A DNA stretch of 64,000 bases from Hyphomicrobiales bacterium (lineage in GTDB: Bacteria > Pseudomonadota > Alphaproteobacteria > Parvibaculales > Parvibaculaceae), in NCBI GenBank assembly GCA_016124805.1, contig WGND01000006.1, forward strand, positions 62,001-126,000. Reading direction: 5' to 3'. Numbering within the stretch: the first letter of the stretch is position 1; each line of letters opens with the position of its first letter. Below are positions 7,888 through 16,873 of this stretch, in pieces. The notes beneath the pieces are model-generated. The model made no database searches, was not told where the DNA came from, and saw only the letters and a program-made list of their open reading frames with translations. The position numbers and the translations under genes are program-made.

Positions 7888-9105
7888 TCAGCCTGCCGCA
7901 TTGGCCGGAATGGCAAAGAAGACCACGCCAAGGGCCACGAATATCCCGGCGGCATAGAGCACGGCATGGTCATGGCGCTTGTGCCGCCATGCGCCATAGG
8001 CCGCCTGCAGGCATTGCAGCGCGTAATAGGCCACGAAGAACTTCGAGGCATAGGTGATGATGGCGTAGATGTCGGCAGACCATGTGATGACAATCGCCAG
8101 CACCGCCGTGATCGCATTGCCCATATGCACCCGCACCCGGCGGCGTGTTGTTTCAGCGATGAGACCGGCCGCGCCATTCATGTCGGCAACGGCTGCCGAG
8201 AGCTGGGACGCCAACGCGGTGAGGATGATGAGCGGCGCCACCATGGTCCCCAGCGGGCGCAGCATATCAATGATGGCCGTTTCACCCCCCACCGCCCGCA
8301 GACCGCCCTGGAAATAGGCCGTGATCAGCAGAATGAAAACAATATAAATGCCCGTTGATATCCATTGCGCCAGACGCATGGTCCGCACGCGCATCTCCGC
8401 GCTGTATTTGCCGCCCAGATAACGCGATGTCTCAAAGCCCTGCACCAGAATGACGAGCCCGAGCAGGATCTGGAAATCCTTTGTATCGCCAAGGCCGGGC
8501 GAAACGGCCCATTGAAAATCACCCGCACCCACAGCGATCAGGCTTGCCACGATCAAGGCGACAAACAGCCCGCCAATCAGCGAGAGCTTGAGCCCGACCG
8601 CGCCGACTTCCAGCCGCTCCAACCCGCTCAAGCCCCCCAGTGCACCCAGCAGGCCGATGGAGCCGATGGCCACCGTTGCCGCCACGCGAATCCAGAAAGG
8701 GTCCGTGATGCCATCAATGCGCAGCCCGAAGGCGGCAAAGAGATTGAGGTAATAGGCAACGGAAACAAAATAGGCAAAGGAGAGGGCAAGCTCAGATAAA
8801 CGCTTAATGCCGGCCACCAGCGGCAAGGGACTATCCTTCAGCTCAGGCTCCAGATGCATGATGTTGTATCGGATCGCCATGCCGAAGAGATAGGCCACAG
8901 CACAGAGAATGATCATGGCAAGCCAGGCCAGACTGCCTGCCGCATGGTCCAGAATGGGCCCCACCACCAGAAAGCCGGAGCCGATGATCGAAGCAAGCGG
9001 GGTGACAGTCGCCCGCCACAAACGCAACTGAAGCAGCTTTGGTCGCAGAAGGACAACAAGCAAGGCCAATGAAACGACCACAAGAATGATATTTGTGAGG
9101 GTCAA
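7888..9105 (-). CDS. Multi-pass membrane protein, APC-superfamily-like
   Basis: A 405-residue hydrophobic protein with about 11-12 predicted membrane segments. The segment PLASIIGSGFLVVGPILDHAAGSLAW near residues 36-60 resembles the first broken helix of LeuT-fold amino acid/cation transporters (APC/NRAMP type). It stands alone, between tRNA-Arg and a divergently placed hydrolase gene. The substrate is unknown and I do not recognise a close named relative. The ATG at 9105 is the first in frame and leaves a sensible hydrophobic N-terminus. Confidence 0.7.
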   Translation of the reverse strand: MTLTNIILVVVSLALLVVLLRPKLLQLRLWRATVTPLASIIGSGFLVVGPILDHAAGSLAWLAMIILCAVAYLFGMAIRYNIMHLEPELKDSPLPLVAGIKRLSELALSFAYFVSVAYYLNLFAAFGLRIDGITDPFWIRVAATVAIGSIGLLGALGGLSGLERLEVGAVGLKLSLIGGLFVALIVASLIAVGAGDFQWAVSPGLGDTKDFQILLGLVILVQGFETSRYLGGKYSAEMRVRTMRLAQWISTGIYIVFILLITAYFQGGLRAVGGETAIIDMLRPLGTMVAPLIILTALASQLSAAVADMNGAAGLIAETTRRRVRVHMGNAITAVLAIVITWSADIYAIITYASKFFVAYYALQCLQAAYGAWRHKRHDHAVLYAAGIFVALGVVFFAIPANAAG

Positions 9106-9208
9106 ACTATTCTGGCCTGCCTGTTCAAAAAGGGACGTGCACCATCTGCCATGAAGACTATCCTTTACCCTTCATGGCAAGCCTGCAAAAGCGATATGAG
9201 GAGACAAG

Positions 9209-9982
9209 ATGCCCCACCTTCCCGTTGCTGATCACTGGTTTGATTCAAAAACCATAGGTGATGGCATTACCCTGCTATGGGAACCGCATGTCGTCCCCCT
9301 CATGCGCTGCAACATCTGGCATGTGCGCGGGCGCGACCGCGATCTGCTGATCGACACAGGCATGGGCATCGCAAGCCTCAGAGACGCGGCCAAAAACCTT
9401 CTTGGCGCAAAGGTGACCGCTGTGGCAACCCATACCCATAGCGACCATATTGGCGGCCATCACGAATTTGACGACACGATGGTGCACAAGGCAGAAGCCG
9501 CCGCCCTTGCCCATCCGGATGGTCACGCCACGCTGCGCCGTGCCGAAATGCCTACCAACTATGTCGCCGCCATTGAACGGTCGGGATATCACGTTGAGGA
9601 AACCCTCATCACTGCCCTGCCCTCAGCCGATTACGACATCGACGCCTATGGCATCAAGGAAGCGGTCGTCACGCAGGTCGTGATGGAAGGCGATGTCGTC
9701 GATCTTGGCAACCGGCATTTTGAAGTCCTTCATCTGCCGGGACATTCACCGGGCAGCATGGGTCTCTGGGAGGCTGCCACAGCCACGCTTTTTTCCGGCG
9801 ATGCCATCTATGACGGCCCGCTGCTTGATGAAATCGAAGGCGCCGACATTCCAGCCTATCTGCACACGATGAAGCGGCTGCGCGAATTGCCTGTTGAGGT
9901 CGTCCATGCCGGACATGATCCAAGCTTTGGCCGTGCCAGACTGATTGAACTGGCAGATGCCTATATCAGGCAACGCAGCTGA
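9209..9982 (+). CDS. Metallo-beta-lactamase-fold hydrolase
   Basis: A 257-residue protein of the MBL superfamily. The metal motif THTHSDHIGGHHEF lies at about residues 76-89, a conserved His follows in VLHLPGHSPGS, a bridging Asp in LFSGDAIYDG, and a final His near VVHAGHD. This is the glyoxalase-II-like arrangement for a two-metal site. The start ATG has the ribosome site GAGGAGA just upstream. It is probably a soluble hydrolase of thioesters or lactones; the substrate cannot be read from sequence. It is convergent with the ABC permease gene, with only two bases between the stops. Confidence 0.88.
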   Translation: MPHLPVADHWFDSKTIGDGITLLWEPHVVPLMRCNIWHVRGRDRDLLIDTGMGIASLRDAAKNLLGAKVTAVATHTHSDHIGGHHEFDDTMVHKAEAAALAHPDGHATLRRAEMPTNYVAAIERSGYHVEETLITALPSADYDIDAYGIKEAVVTQVVMEGDVVDLGNRHFEVLHLPGHSPGSMGLWEAATATLFSGDAIYDGPLLDEIEGADIPAYLHTMKRLRELPVEVVHAGHDPSFGRARLIELADAYIRQRS

Positions 9983-9984
9983 CA

Positions 9985-11196
9985 CTATTCGTAGCGCAGC
10001 GCCTCAATCGGATCGAGGCGGGCAGCACGCCGCGCCGGGAAAAAGCCGAAGACAAGACCCACCGCCCCTGAAAACAGGAAGGCGACCAGAATGATCGGCA
10101 CATTGAGCACGAAAGGAATGGTGAGGGCCGGCGAAGCAAGCGCCGAAATGCCGAGCCCGAGAAGAATGCCGAGAAAGCCCCCCAGAAAGGAAAGCGTGGC
10201 CGCCTCAACCAGAAACTGCGTCAACACCTCGCGCTCCAAAGCGCCGATGGCCAGACGGATACCGATCTCGCGGGTGCGCTCCGTCACCGAGACAAGCATG
10301 ATATTCATGATGCCGATGCCGCCAACAATGAGACTGATCGCGGCAATCGCGCCCAGCAGCGCCGTCAGAATGCCCGTCGTGGTTTCCACGATCTTGGCAA
10401 TTTCCTTCAAGTCATTCACCTCAAAATCATCCGGCTGATTGGCCGGGATATGACGACGCTGACGCATGAGCGCTTCCACAGCCTCTTTGACGCGCGTGGT
10501 ATCCACGCCATCACGCGCCGACACAAAGAGAATGGAGACATCGGTGTTGCCGGACACACGGCGCTGAAATGCCGCGAGCGGTACAAGAATGGCGTTGTCC
10601 TGATCCTGACCGAAACTTGACTGGCCCTTGGGCGCCAGTAACCCGATCACAGTGCAGGTGCCTTTGCTCAGTCGAATCTTGGCGCCCAGCGGGTCCTGCC
10701 CGCCAAAGAGCTCCTTGCGCACGGATTCACCAATCACGCAGACCATGCGGCCTGCCCGCTCCTCACCCTCGTCAAACATGCGCCCGGCGGCAAGCTGCCA
10801 GCTGCGCACGAAGAAATAGTCATTATTGACGCCGTTGATCTGCGTTTTCCAGTTCTCGTTCCCATAGACGGCGATGACCGACGATGAGCCAAACGGGGCC
10901 ACCGCTTCAACGCCGGTCACATTGCGCCGGATTGCTTCGGCATCCGACATCTTGAAAGGGGGCGCAGAACTGCGCGGACCATTCTGACCCGAGCCCGGCG
11001 CTACAACGAGAAGGTTCTTCCCCAGATTGGCAATATCACCAGTCACTTTTTCCTGGGCGCCGCCACCCAGCGTCACCATGGCGATCACGGCGGCCACGCC
11101 AATGACAATGCCAAGCGTCGTCAGACCCGAGCGCATGATGTTGCGACTGATCTCGCGAATGGCGAGGCGGAACGCTTCTACGATCATGGCAATCAT
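9985..11196 (-). CDS. MacB-type ABC transporter permease
   Basis: A 403-residue permease of the MacB/FtsX class. It has one N-terminal membrane helix ending in GIVIGVAAVIAMVTLGGG, a large periplasmic MacB_PCD-like domain (about 45-270), and three C-terminal helices including the signature ISLIVGGIGIMNIMLVSVTERTREIGIR. I chose the ATG at 11196 because it forms an ATGA overlap with the ATPase stop and has GGGAGG seven bases upstream; the frame could begin 15 bases earlier. With the next two genes it makes a tripartite exporter or mechanotransmission system. Unlike E. coli MacB, the ATPase is a separate protein. Confidence 0.92.
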   Translation of the reverse strand: MIAMIVEAFRLAIREISRNIMRSGLTTLGIVIGVAAVIAMVTLGGGAQEKVTGDIANLGKNLLVVAPGSGQNGPRSSAPPFKMSDAEAIRRNVTGVEAVAPFGSSSVIAVYGNENWKTQINGVNNDYFFVRSWQLAAGRMFDEGEERAGRMVCVIGESVRKELFGGQDPLGAKIRLSKGTCTVIGLLAPKGQSSFGQDQDNAILVPLAAFQRRVSGNTDVSILFVSARDGVDTTRVKEAVEALMRQRRHIPANQPDDFEVNDLKEIAKIVETTTGILTALLGAIAAISLIVGGIGIMNIMLVSVTERTREIGIRLAIGALEREVLTQFLVEAATLSFLGGFLGILLGLGISALASPALTIPFVLNVPIILVAFLFSGAVGLVFGFFPARRAARLDPIEALRYE

Positions 11197-11933
11197 GGCG
11201 CGGCCTCCCATTTCACACCGGGCTGGACCTGATCACTCTCCACATGGCCGTCCAGAAAATGAATGGCGCGCGTGGCATAAGCGGCCATGTCAGGCTCATG
11301 CGTAACCATGGCAATGGTGATGCCGCGCTCCTGATTGAGCTGATTCAGCAGATCCATGATCTCGCGCGAACGGACGGAATCAAGATTGCCGGTCGGTTCG
11401 TCGGCCAGAAGCAGCGCCGGATCGGCCACGATGGCCCGCGCAATGGCAACGCGTTGCTGCTGGCCGCCCGACAATTCCGATGCCGTATGTCCCTCGCGAT
11501 TGGAAAGGCCGACAGCATCAAGGGCACGGCGCACGCGGATGATACGCTCGCCACGCGACACGCCGCGATAGACCAGCGGCAGTTCGACATTTTCAAAAGC
11601 GGTGGTGCGCTTGAGCAGATTGAACCCCTGAAACACGAAGCCCAGATAATGGCGGCGCAACATCGCGCGTCCATCATGTGTGAGCGCGCCGACATCAACC
11701 CCGCGAAAGGCATAAGTGCCGCGACTGGGTGTATCAAGACACCCCATCACATTCATGCAGGTCGACTTGCCTGAGCCGCTCGGCCCCATGACGGCAACAA
11801 ACTCGCCGTCATCTATGCGCAGCGTAATTTGATCGAGGGCACGCACCTCCGCCTCGCCTGTGCCATAAATCTTGCTCACGGTATTCAGGAAGACGAGAGG
11901 TGGTAACCCCTGACCGGACTGAGAATCGCGCAT
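11193..11933 (-). CDS. ABC transporter ATP-binding protein (MacB/LolD type)
   Basis: A 246-residue ATPase with Walker A (GPSGSGKST), the signature [15 protein letters not shown], Walker [14 protein letters not shown] and the H-loop TH near [10 protein letters not shown]. The sequence [14 protein letters not shown] and the NLDS ending place it with the LolD/MacB/FtsE group that powers type VII ABC permeases. Its start (ATG 11933, or GTG 11936) overlaps the stop of the adaptor gene, and its stop overlaps the permease start, so the three genes are translationally coupled. Confidence 0.95.
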   Translation of the reverse strand: MRDSQSGQGLPPLVFLNTVSKIYGTGEAEVRALDQITLRIDDGEFVAVMGPSGSGKSTCMNVMGCLDTPSRGTYAFRGVDVGALTHDGRAMLRRHYLGFVFQGFNLLKRTTAFENVELPLVYRGVSRGERIIRVRRALDAVGLSNREGHTASELSGGQQQRVAIARAIVADPALLLADEPTGNLDSVRSREIMDLLNQLNQERGITIAMVTHEPDMAAYATRAIHFLDGHVESDQVQPGVKWEAAP

Positions 11934-13156
11934 CACTTATCCGCTTCTGCGCTGGCAATATCCGTGAGCAATTCAACGCCATCTTTGACATCGCCGGAAA
12001 GCACTTCGGTATATTGTCCATCCGTCAAACCGGGCACGACTGAAATCGCTTTGGGCCGGGCCCCATCAAGAGTCCAGACGGTCTTGGTCGTACCGCCTGC
12101 CGACGTGACAATGGCAGCAGGTGCTGTCTCATCGGGCGGGGTAAACCGCAGCGCTCCGTTTGGCACCATGAGAATGTTTTTGCGTTCCGCCGTGACAATA
12201 TCGGCCGTCGCTGTCATGCCGGGCCGCAGCAAGAGGTCCTGGTTATCCACGCTCAGCACGGCGGTATAGCTCACCACACCATTGGTGGTCACAGGGGCAA
12301 AGCGCAGCGAGGTGATTTCCGCATTGAAGCGCTTGTTGGTATAGGCATCCACGGTGAAGGTCGCCTCCTGTCCCTTCACCACACCCCCCACATCGGCCTC
12401 GTCCACATCAACTTCCAGCTCCATGATCCGCAAATCTTCTGCGACAGTAAAAAGGGTCGGTGTCTGGAATGTTGCCGCAACCGTCTGGCCAGGATCAATG
12501 TCACGCGAAATCACAACGCCATCAATCGGCGACTTGATGTCAGCCTTGGCAAGCGTGGTGCGGTCTGAATCAAGCTGTGCCTGTGCCTGCACGACCTGCG
12601 CCTTGGCGCTCGCGACATTGGCAACCGCGCGCGCTGCAGATGCAACGCTCGTATCAAGCGTCTCTTTCGACACCCAGCCTTTTTCTACCAGAGCACGCGA
12701 ACGCTTCAGCTTGGCGGCGGCTTCCCGACGCGTCGCTTCGGCCTGTGCGACGGCGGCTTCGGCAGCGGCCAGATTGGCTTTTGACTTTTCAACATTGGAG
12801 AGAAGAACCGTCGTATCGATCCGCGCCAGAAGTTGCCCCTTCTTGACGACATCATTGTAATCGACAAGCACTTCATCAATGCGGCCGGAAATTTCACTGC
12901 CGACCGTCACCGTATTGACGGGCTCGACCGACCCCGTCGCGGTGACAATCACGATCAGGTCACCTGTCTTGGCCGGTTCCATCACATATTTGACGGGCTC
13001 GGCGCGCAGAAAGAAAAACCATGTCAGGAGCGTGATGATCACAAGACCGATACCGAGCCAGCTCCATATCCCGCCGGGCAGGCGAAAACCCGACTTCGCC
13101 ACGCCTGTCTCATCCAGACCAAGCTGTCTGGCCATTTCCGGATCAATCTGCGTCAT
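11933..13156 (-). CDS. Periplasmic adaptor (HlyD/MacA family)
   Basis: A 407-residue membrane-fusion protein. It has one N-terminal transmembrane helix (about residues 30-50), a biotinyl-lipoyl-like segment (VTVGSEISGRIDEVLVDYND), a long alpha-hairpin rich in Ala, Glu, Lys and Arg (about 120-200), the second lipoyl half (KSPIDGVVISRDIDPGQ), and beta-barrel and membrane-proximal regions. It would link the MacB-like permease and ATPase to an outer-membrane channel, which is not encoded nearby and is presumably TolC-like and elsewhere. It is the first gene of a three-gene operon. Confidence 0.92.
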   Translation of the reverse strand: MTQIDPEMARQLGLDETGVAKSGFRLPGGIWSWLGIGLVIITLLTWFFFLRAEPVKYVMEPAKTGDLIVIVTATGSVEPVNTVTVGSEISGRIDEVLVDYNDVVKKGQLLARIDTTVLLSNVEKSKANLAAAEAAVAQAEATRREAAAKLKRSRALVEKGWVSKETLDTSVASAARAVANVASAKAQVVQAQAQLDSDRTTLAKADIKSPIDGVVISRDIDPGQTVAATFQTPTLFTVAEDLRIMELEVDVDEADVGGVVKGQEATFTVDAYTNKRFNAEITSLRFAPVTTNGVVSYTAVLSVDNQDLLLRPGMTATADIVTAERKNILMVPNGALRFTPPDETAPAAIVTSAGGTTKTVWTLDGARPKAISVVPGLTDGQYTEVLSGDVKDGVELLTDIASAEADK

Positions 13157-13339
13157 GTGTCATTCCGATTTACTGGTCGCGTCACGGGCGGGCATCTGAA
13201 CCAGAGACATAAGCATTCGGGCGCGCTGCCGCCACCTTATTGAAGCGCAAAAAGGCGCGTCCGTCCTGCGCTCCGTCGTCACGGCCCTCAATCCAATAGG
13301 CGGTTTGTGCCAGCCGGCAGCTGTGGCATTCTCCGCCCC

Positions 13340-14269
13340 ATGACAAACATACTCATCATCAAGCTCGGTGCCTTCGGGGACATCATGCAGGCGGAAGGCG
13401 CCCTTCATGACATCCGCAACCATCACCCCGAGGCCCGCATCGCGATCATGACGATGCCGGCCTATAAGGGCATTCTCTCGCGCTGTCCCTGGATTGATGA
13501 GGTGATTGTCGATCCACGCGCGCCGCGCTGGCGGCTCGATGCCATGTGGCAGCTGGGCAGAACCCTGCGGGCACATCAGTTTGATATGGTTTACGACCTG
13601 CAAAACGCCTCCCGCACCGCCAGCTACTTCCGCTGGTTCTTTTCCCGGACGCCCTGGTCGGGCACGGCCACGGGCTGCAGTCACCCCCATCGCGCGCCAA
13701 ACCCCAAATCAATCCGCACACTCGACCGGCTTGCCGGTCAGCTGGAGGATGCAGGCCTCACGATCAAACATACACGCCAACCTGACATGTCGTGGCTCGC
13801 AGATGATGTAACGTCCCTGCTCACGGACTCCGGCGTTTCGGGAAAATATATTGTCCTCATCCCCGGTTGTTCGGCCCGCCATCCGCAGAAGCGCTGGCCA
13901 CATTATGACGAACTGGCGCGATTGCTGAGCGCCGAAGGCCTGAGCGTTGTCATGGCCCCCGGCCCGGACGAGCGCGACCTTGCCAAAACCATCCCCGCCA
14001 TTGATCTGACCCGAAATCGCGGATTGCTGAGCTGGAGCGAGCTCGCCGGCCTGCTGAAAGGGGCAGCCTGCGTCATTGGCAATGACACGGGGCCAACTCA
14101 TCTTGCAGCGCATATTGGCGCCCCGCTTGTGGCCCTTTTCGGGCCCTATATGGTCTCGGAACGCACCGGCATTCATCGCAGCAATGTGACAGCTCTTGAT
14201 GTGCTTGATCTGGCGAGCCTGCCAGCCCTGAAAGTGATTGAGGCGGTAAAGGATCGACTGAAGGCCTGA
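13340..14269 (+). CDS. Glycosyltransferase family 9 (heptosyltransferase-like)
   Basis: A 309-residue protein of the WaaC/WaaF type. The N-terminal Rossmann half begins NILIIKLGAFGDIMQAEGAL. The nucleotide-sugar half contains IPGCSARHPQKRWP and the donor-binding NDTGPTHLAAHIG. Such enzymes add heptose or related sugars to the lipopolysaccharide core at the inner membrane. The frame extends 33 bases upstream, but MTNILIIKLG is the family start. No other LPS genes are adjacent, so the acceptor is unknown. Confidence 0.9.
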   Translation: MTNILIIKLGAFGDIMQAEGALHDIRNHHPEARIAIMTMPAYKGILSRCPWIDEVIVDPRAPRWRLDAMWQLGRTLRAHQFDMVYDLQNASRTASYFRWFFSRTPWSGTATGCSHPHRAPNPKSIRTLDRLAGQLEDAGLTIKHTRQPDMSWLADDVTSLLTDSGVSGKYIVLIPGCSARHPQKRWPHYDELARLLSAEGLSVVMAPGPDERDLAKTIPAIDLTRNRGLLSWSELAGLLKGAACVIGNDTGPTHLAAHIGAPLVALFGPYMVSERTGIHRSNVTALDVLDLASLPALKVIEAVKDRLKA

Positions 14270-14385
14270 TTGATCGCCACAATCGTGATCTGGCTGTCAT
14301 CTCCGCACGGTTGCACTCCCCGATGCAGAGGAGGAGACTGTGCCTCACCGGGAGTATGACGACACAAGAAGATCAAAGGAAATCG

Positions 14386-14730
14386 ATGTCATTTCTGTCC
14401 AGGCTGCTGGATCGCATCCGCCCGAAATTTGAAGAAGGCGATCACCGTATTGCCACGCGCGTCAATGCGCCTGTGCTGATGGTCGAGATGGGCGGCCTGC
14501 AGCATCGCGCCCGCGACTGGTCCGTTGGTGGCGCCTGCGTCTCAGGCTTTGCAGGCGACATCGCGGTCGGTGACATTCTCTCCGGCGCCATGAACTGGGC
14601 CTCAAGCCCCGAGCGCAAACTGCCCTTTACCGCCGAAGTCATGCGCGTGGAGAATGGAGGCGTCATCGCCTTGCGCTGGCTCGACCTGCCGCTGGATATT
14701 CTCCATGAAATGGAAAACCGCTACGGATGA
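14386..14730 (+). CDS. PilZ-domain-like protein
   Basis: A 114-residue protein. After a short basic helix it has RIATRVNAPVLM, then RARDWSVGGACVSGF, matching the RxxxR and (D/N)xSxxG motifs by which PilZ domains bind cyclic-di-GMP (here R-x-x-x-R and DWSVGG). The ATG at 14386 follows AAAGGA; the upstream extension of the frame lacks similarity. It may be a c-di-GMP effector, and an EAL-domain gene lies in the same window (46892-47665), though not linked to it. Confidence 0.78.
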   Translation: MSFLSRLLDRIRPKFEEGDHRIATRVNAPVLMVEMGGLQHRARDWSVGGACVSGFAGDIAVGDILSGAMNWASSPERKLPFTAEVMRVENGGVIALRWLDLPLDILHEMENRYG

Positions 14731-14896
14731 GGCCCTGAGCCCTATAACCATTGCTGAACGGCCAAAAACCGGTGGCCTCAGGCCCGTCGCAGCACAAATT
14801 AGCCCGCAAAGCCGCGCCAAACACTCGACAAACGCTACGGCAGAAGGCAATATCCGCGCCGAAAGCTACTTACAAAATTGAAAGTGTGAGGACGAG

Positions 14897-16747
14897 ATGC
14901 CCAGCTATAAAGCCCCCGTCGATGACATGATGTTCCTTCTCCATGAATTTCTCGAAATCGAGAAACGGGAAGATTTGCCGGGTTTTGCCGATCTGACGCC
15001 AGACATGACGCGCGCCATTCTCGAAGGCGGCGCAAAATTCTGCGAAGAAGTCCTCCAGCCCCTCAATCAGATCGGCGATGAAGAGGGCTGCACCTTCGAA
15101 AACGGCGTGGTCCGCACGCCCACAGGCTTCAAGGAAGCCTTCAAGCAATATTGCGAGGGCGGCTGGAACAAACTCGGCGCGCCTGAAGAAGTTGGCGGCG
15201 CGGACCTGCCCTCCGTCATCACTTTCGCCTTTTCCGAAATGGGCTCTTCGTCCAATCAGGCCTTCTCCATGTATCCCGGGCTTTCAAGTGCCGCCTATTC
15301 CGCGCTCTGGGCGACCGGCGAAGACTGGATGAAAAAACATGTCGTGTCTAAAATGGTCGAAGGCGAATGGACAGGCACAATGTGCCTGACCGAACCCCAT
15401 TGCGGCACCGACCTCAAGCTGATGAAGACCCGCGCCGTGGAACAGGAAGACGGCACCTATCGCCTGTCGGGCACAAAGATATTCATCTCGGGCGGCGACC
15501 ACGACATGACCGACAACATCATCCACATGGTGATCGCCAAGATCCCGGGTGAGGATGGCAAGCTCGCCGACGATCTCTCCACCGTGAATTTCTTCATGGT
15601 GCCGAAAATGCTGATCGACCCCGAAACGGGCAAGATCACGCAGCGCAATGGCGTCTCCACCGGTTCCATCGAAAAGAAAATGGGCATCAAGGGCAACGCC
15701 ACCTGCGTGCTGAACTTCGACGAGGCTGTTGCCTATCGCCTTGGCGGTCGTCCTTCGACGAAAAAAACCGAAGACGGCAAGGTCGTGAAATCAAAATCCG
15801 CCGGCATGGCCGGCATGTTCGGCATGATGAACGGCGCCCGCATGGGCGTCGGCATTCAGGGCATTGCCGTGGGTGAAGTTGCCTATCAGAACGGCGTTGC
15901 CTATGCCAATGAGCGTCTGGCCGGCCGGTCGCTGACAGGCCCGAAGAACCCGGATGGCCCCGCCGACCCCATCATGGTCTTCCCGGATGTCCGCCGCCTG
16001 CTGCTTTCCTCGCGTGCTTTCGTGGAAGGTGCGCGCGCGCTGGCTTTCTGGGTTTCGATGCTCTTCACCGTTGCCCGCTCTGCCAAGGACGAAACCGAAC
16101 GCCAGGAAGCAGAAGATATCTCCCAGCTCATGACACCCATCATCAAAGCCTATTTCACGGATCGGGGCTTTGAAGCCGCCAACGCCTCCATGCAGGTTTT
16201 TGGTGGTCATGGCTATATCCGCGATCACGGCATGGAACAGTTTGTCCGCGATGCCCGCATCAATCAGGTCTATGAAGGGGCCAATGGCATTCAGGCACTC
16301 GACCTTGTCGGGCGCAAAATGACATCAAAAGGCGGACGCGCCACGCTGACCTTCTTCGGCAAGATCGATGCCTTCATCAAGGCAAACGAAAACGACGCCG
16401 AGATGAAGCCCTTCATTGAGCCGCTGCGTACGGGCTATAAGCGCATGGGTGAATGCGCTGGCTGGCTCATGAACAACGCCCCGAAGAATTTCGACAATGC
16501 CGGCGCTGCCAGCTACGACGTCATGAATGTGTTCGGCACGGTTGCACTCGCCTTCATGTGGGCGCAGATGGCCAAGCTGTCGCTCGCCAAGCTGAAGGAA
16601 GGCACCGGTAATGCGGAATTCTATAACCGCAAGCTGACGCTTGCCCGCTACTGGATGGAACGCGAAATCCCGATGACAGCCGCCTGGACCGAACGGGCGC
16701 AGGCAGGCTCTGAAGGGCTGATGGAACTGGCCGCCGCCAATTTCTGA
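14897..16747 (+). CDS. Acyl-CoA dehydrogenase, long form with extra C-terminal domain
   Basis: A 616-residue flavoenzyme of the long ACAD type (DmdC/FadE5-like). The FAD/substrate region contains GTMCLTEPHCGTDLKLMKT and SGTKIFISGGDHDMTDN. The catalytic Glu lies in VYEGANGIQALDL, preceded by GGHGYIRDHGMEQFVRDARI. About 130 further residues follow, as in the subgroup with an ACAD C-terminal domain. It catalyses alpha,beta-dehydrogenation of acyl-CoA thioesters in beta-oxidation or related degradation. The gene stands alone, with a terminator 24 bases after the stop. DmdC enzymes are the best-known relatives, but the substrate is not determined. Confidence 0.93.
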   Translation: MPSYKAPVDDMMFLLHEFLEIEKREDLPGFADLTPDMTRAILEGGAKFCEEVLQPLNQIGDEEGCTFENGVVRTPTGFKEAFKQYCEGGWNKLGAPEEVGGADLPSVITFAFSEMGSSSNQAFSMYPGLSSAAYSALWATGEDWMKKHVVSKMVEGEWTGTMCLTEPHCGTDLKLMKTRAVEQEDGTYRLSGTKIFISGGDHDMTDNIIHMVIAKIPGEDGKLADDLSTVNFFMVPKMLIDPETGKITQRNGVSTGSIEKKMGIKGNATCVLNFDEAVAYRLGGRPSTKKTEDGKVVKSKSAGMAGMFGMMNGARMGVGIQGIAVGEVAYQNGVAYANERLAGRSLTGPKNPDGPADPIMVFPDVRRLLLSSRAFVEGARALAFWVSMLFTVARSAKDETERQEAEDISQLMTPIIKAYFTDRGFEAANASMQVFGGHGYIRDHGMEQFVRDARINQVYEGANGIQALDLVGRKMTSKGGRATLTFFGKIDAFIKANENDAEMKPFIEPLRTGYKRMGECAGWLMNNAPKNFDNAGAASYDVMNVFGTVALAFMWAQMAKLSLAKLKEGTGNAEFYNRKLTLARYWMEREIPMTAAWTERAQAGSEGLMELAAANF

Positions 16748-16770
16748 TCCATCAGAAAAACTGAATATGA

Positions 16771-16799
16771 AAGGGCGTCCCTCGGGGCGCCCTTTTTTG
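16771..16799 (+). terminator. Rho-independent terminator after the acyl-CoA dehydrogenase gene
   Basis: The stem AAGGGCGTCC / GGGCGCCCTT with loop CTCG is followed by TTTT. Confidence 0.9.
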
Positions 16800-16873
16800 T
16801 GCGTCGCACCTTTCGGTTCGTCACCGCTTCGCGTTAGCATGAGGCGGTCACCGCGCAAATAAGGGTTTTCTTG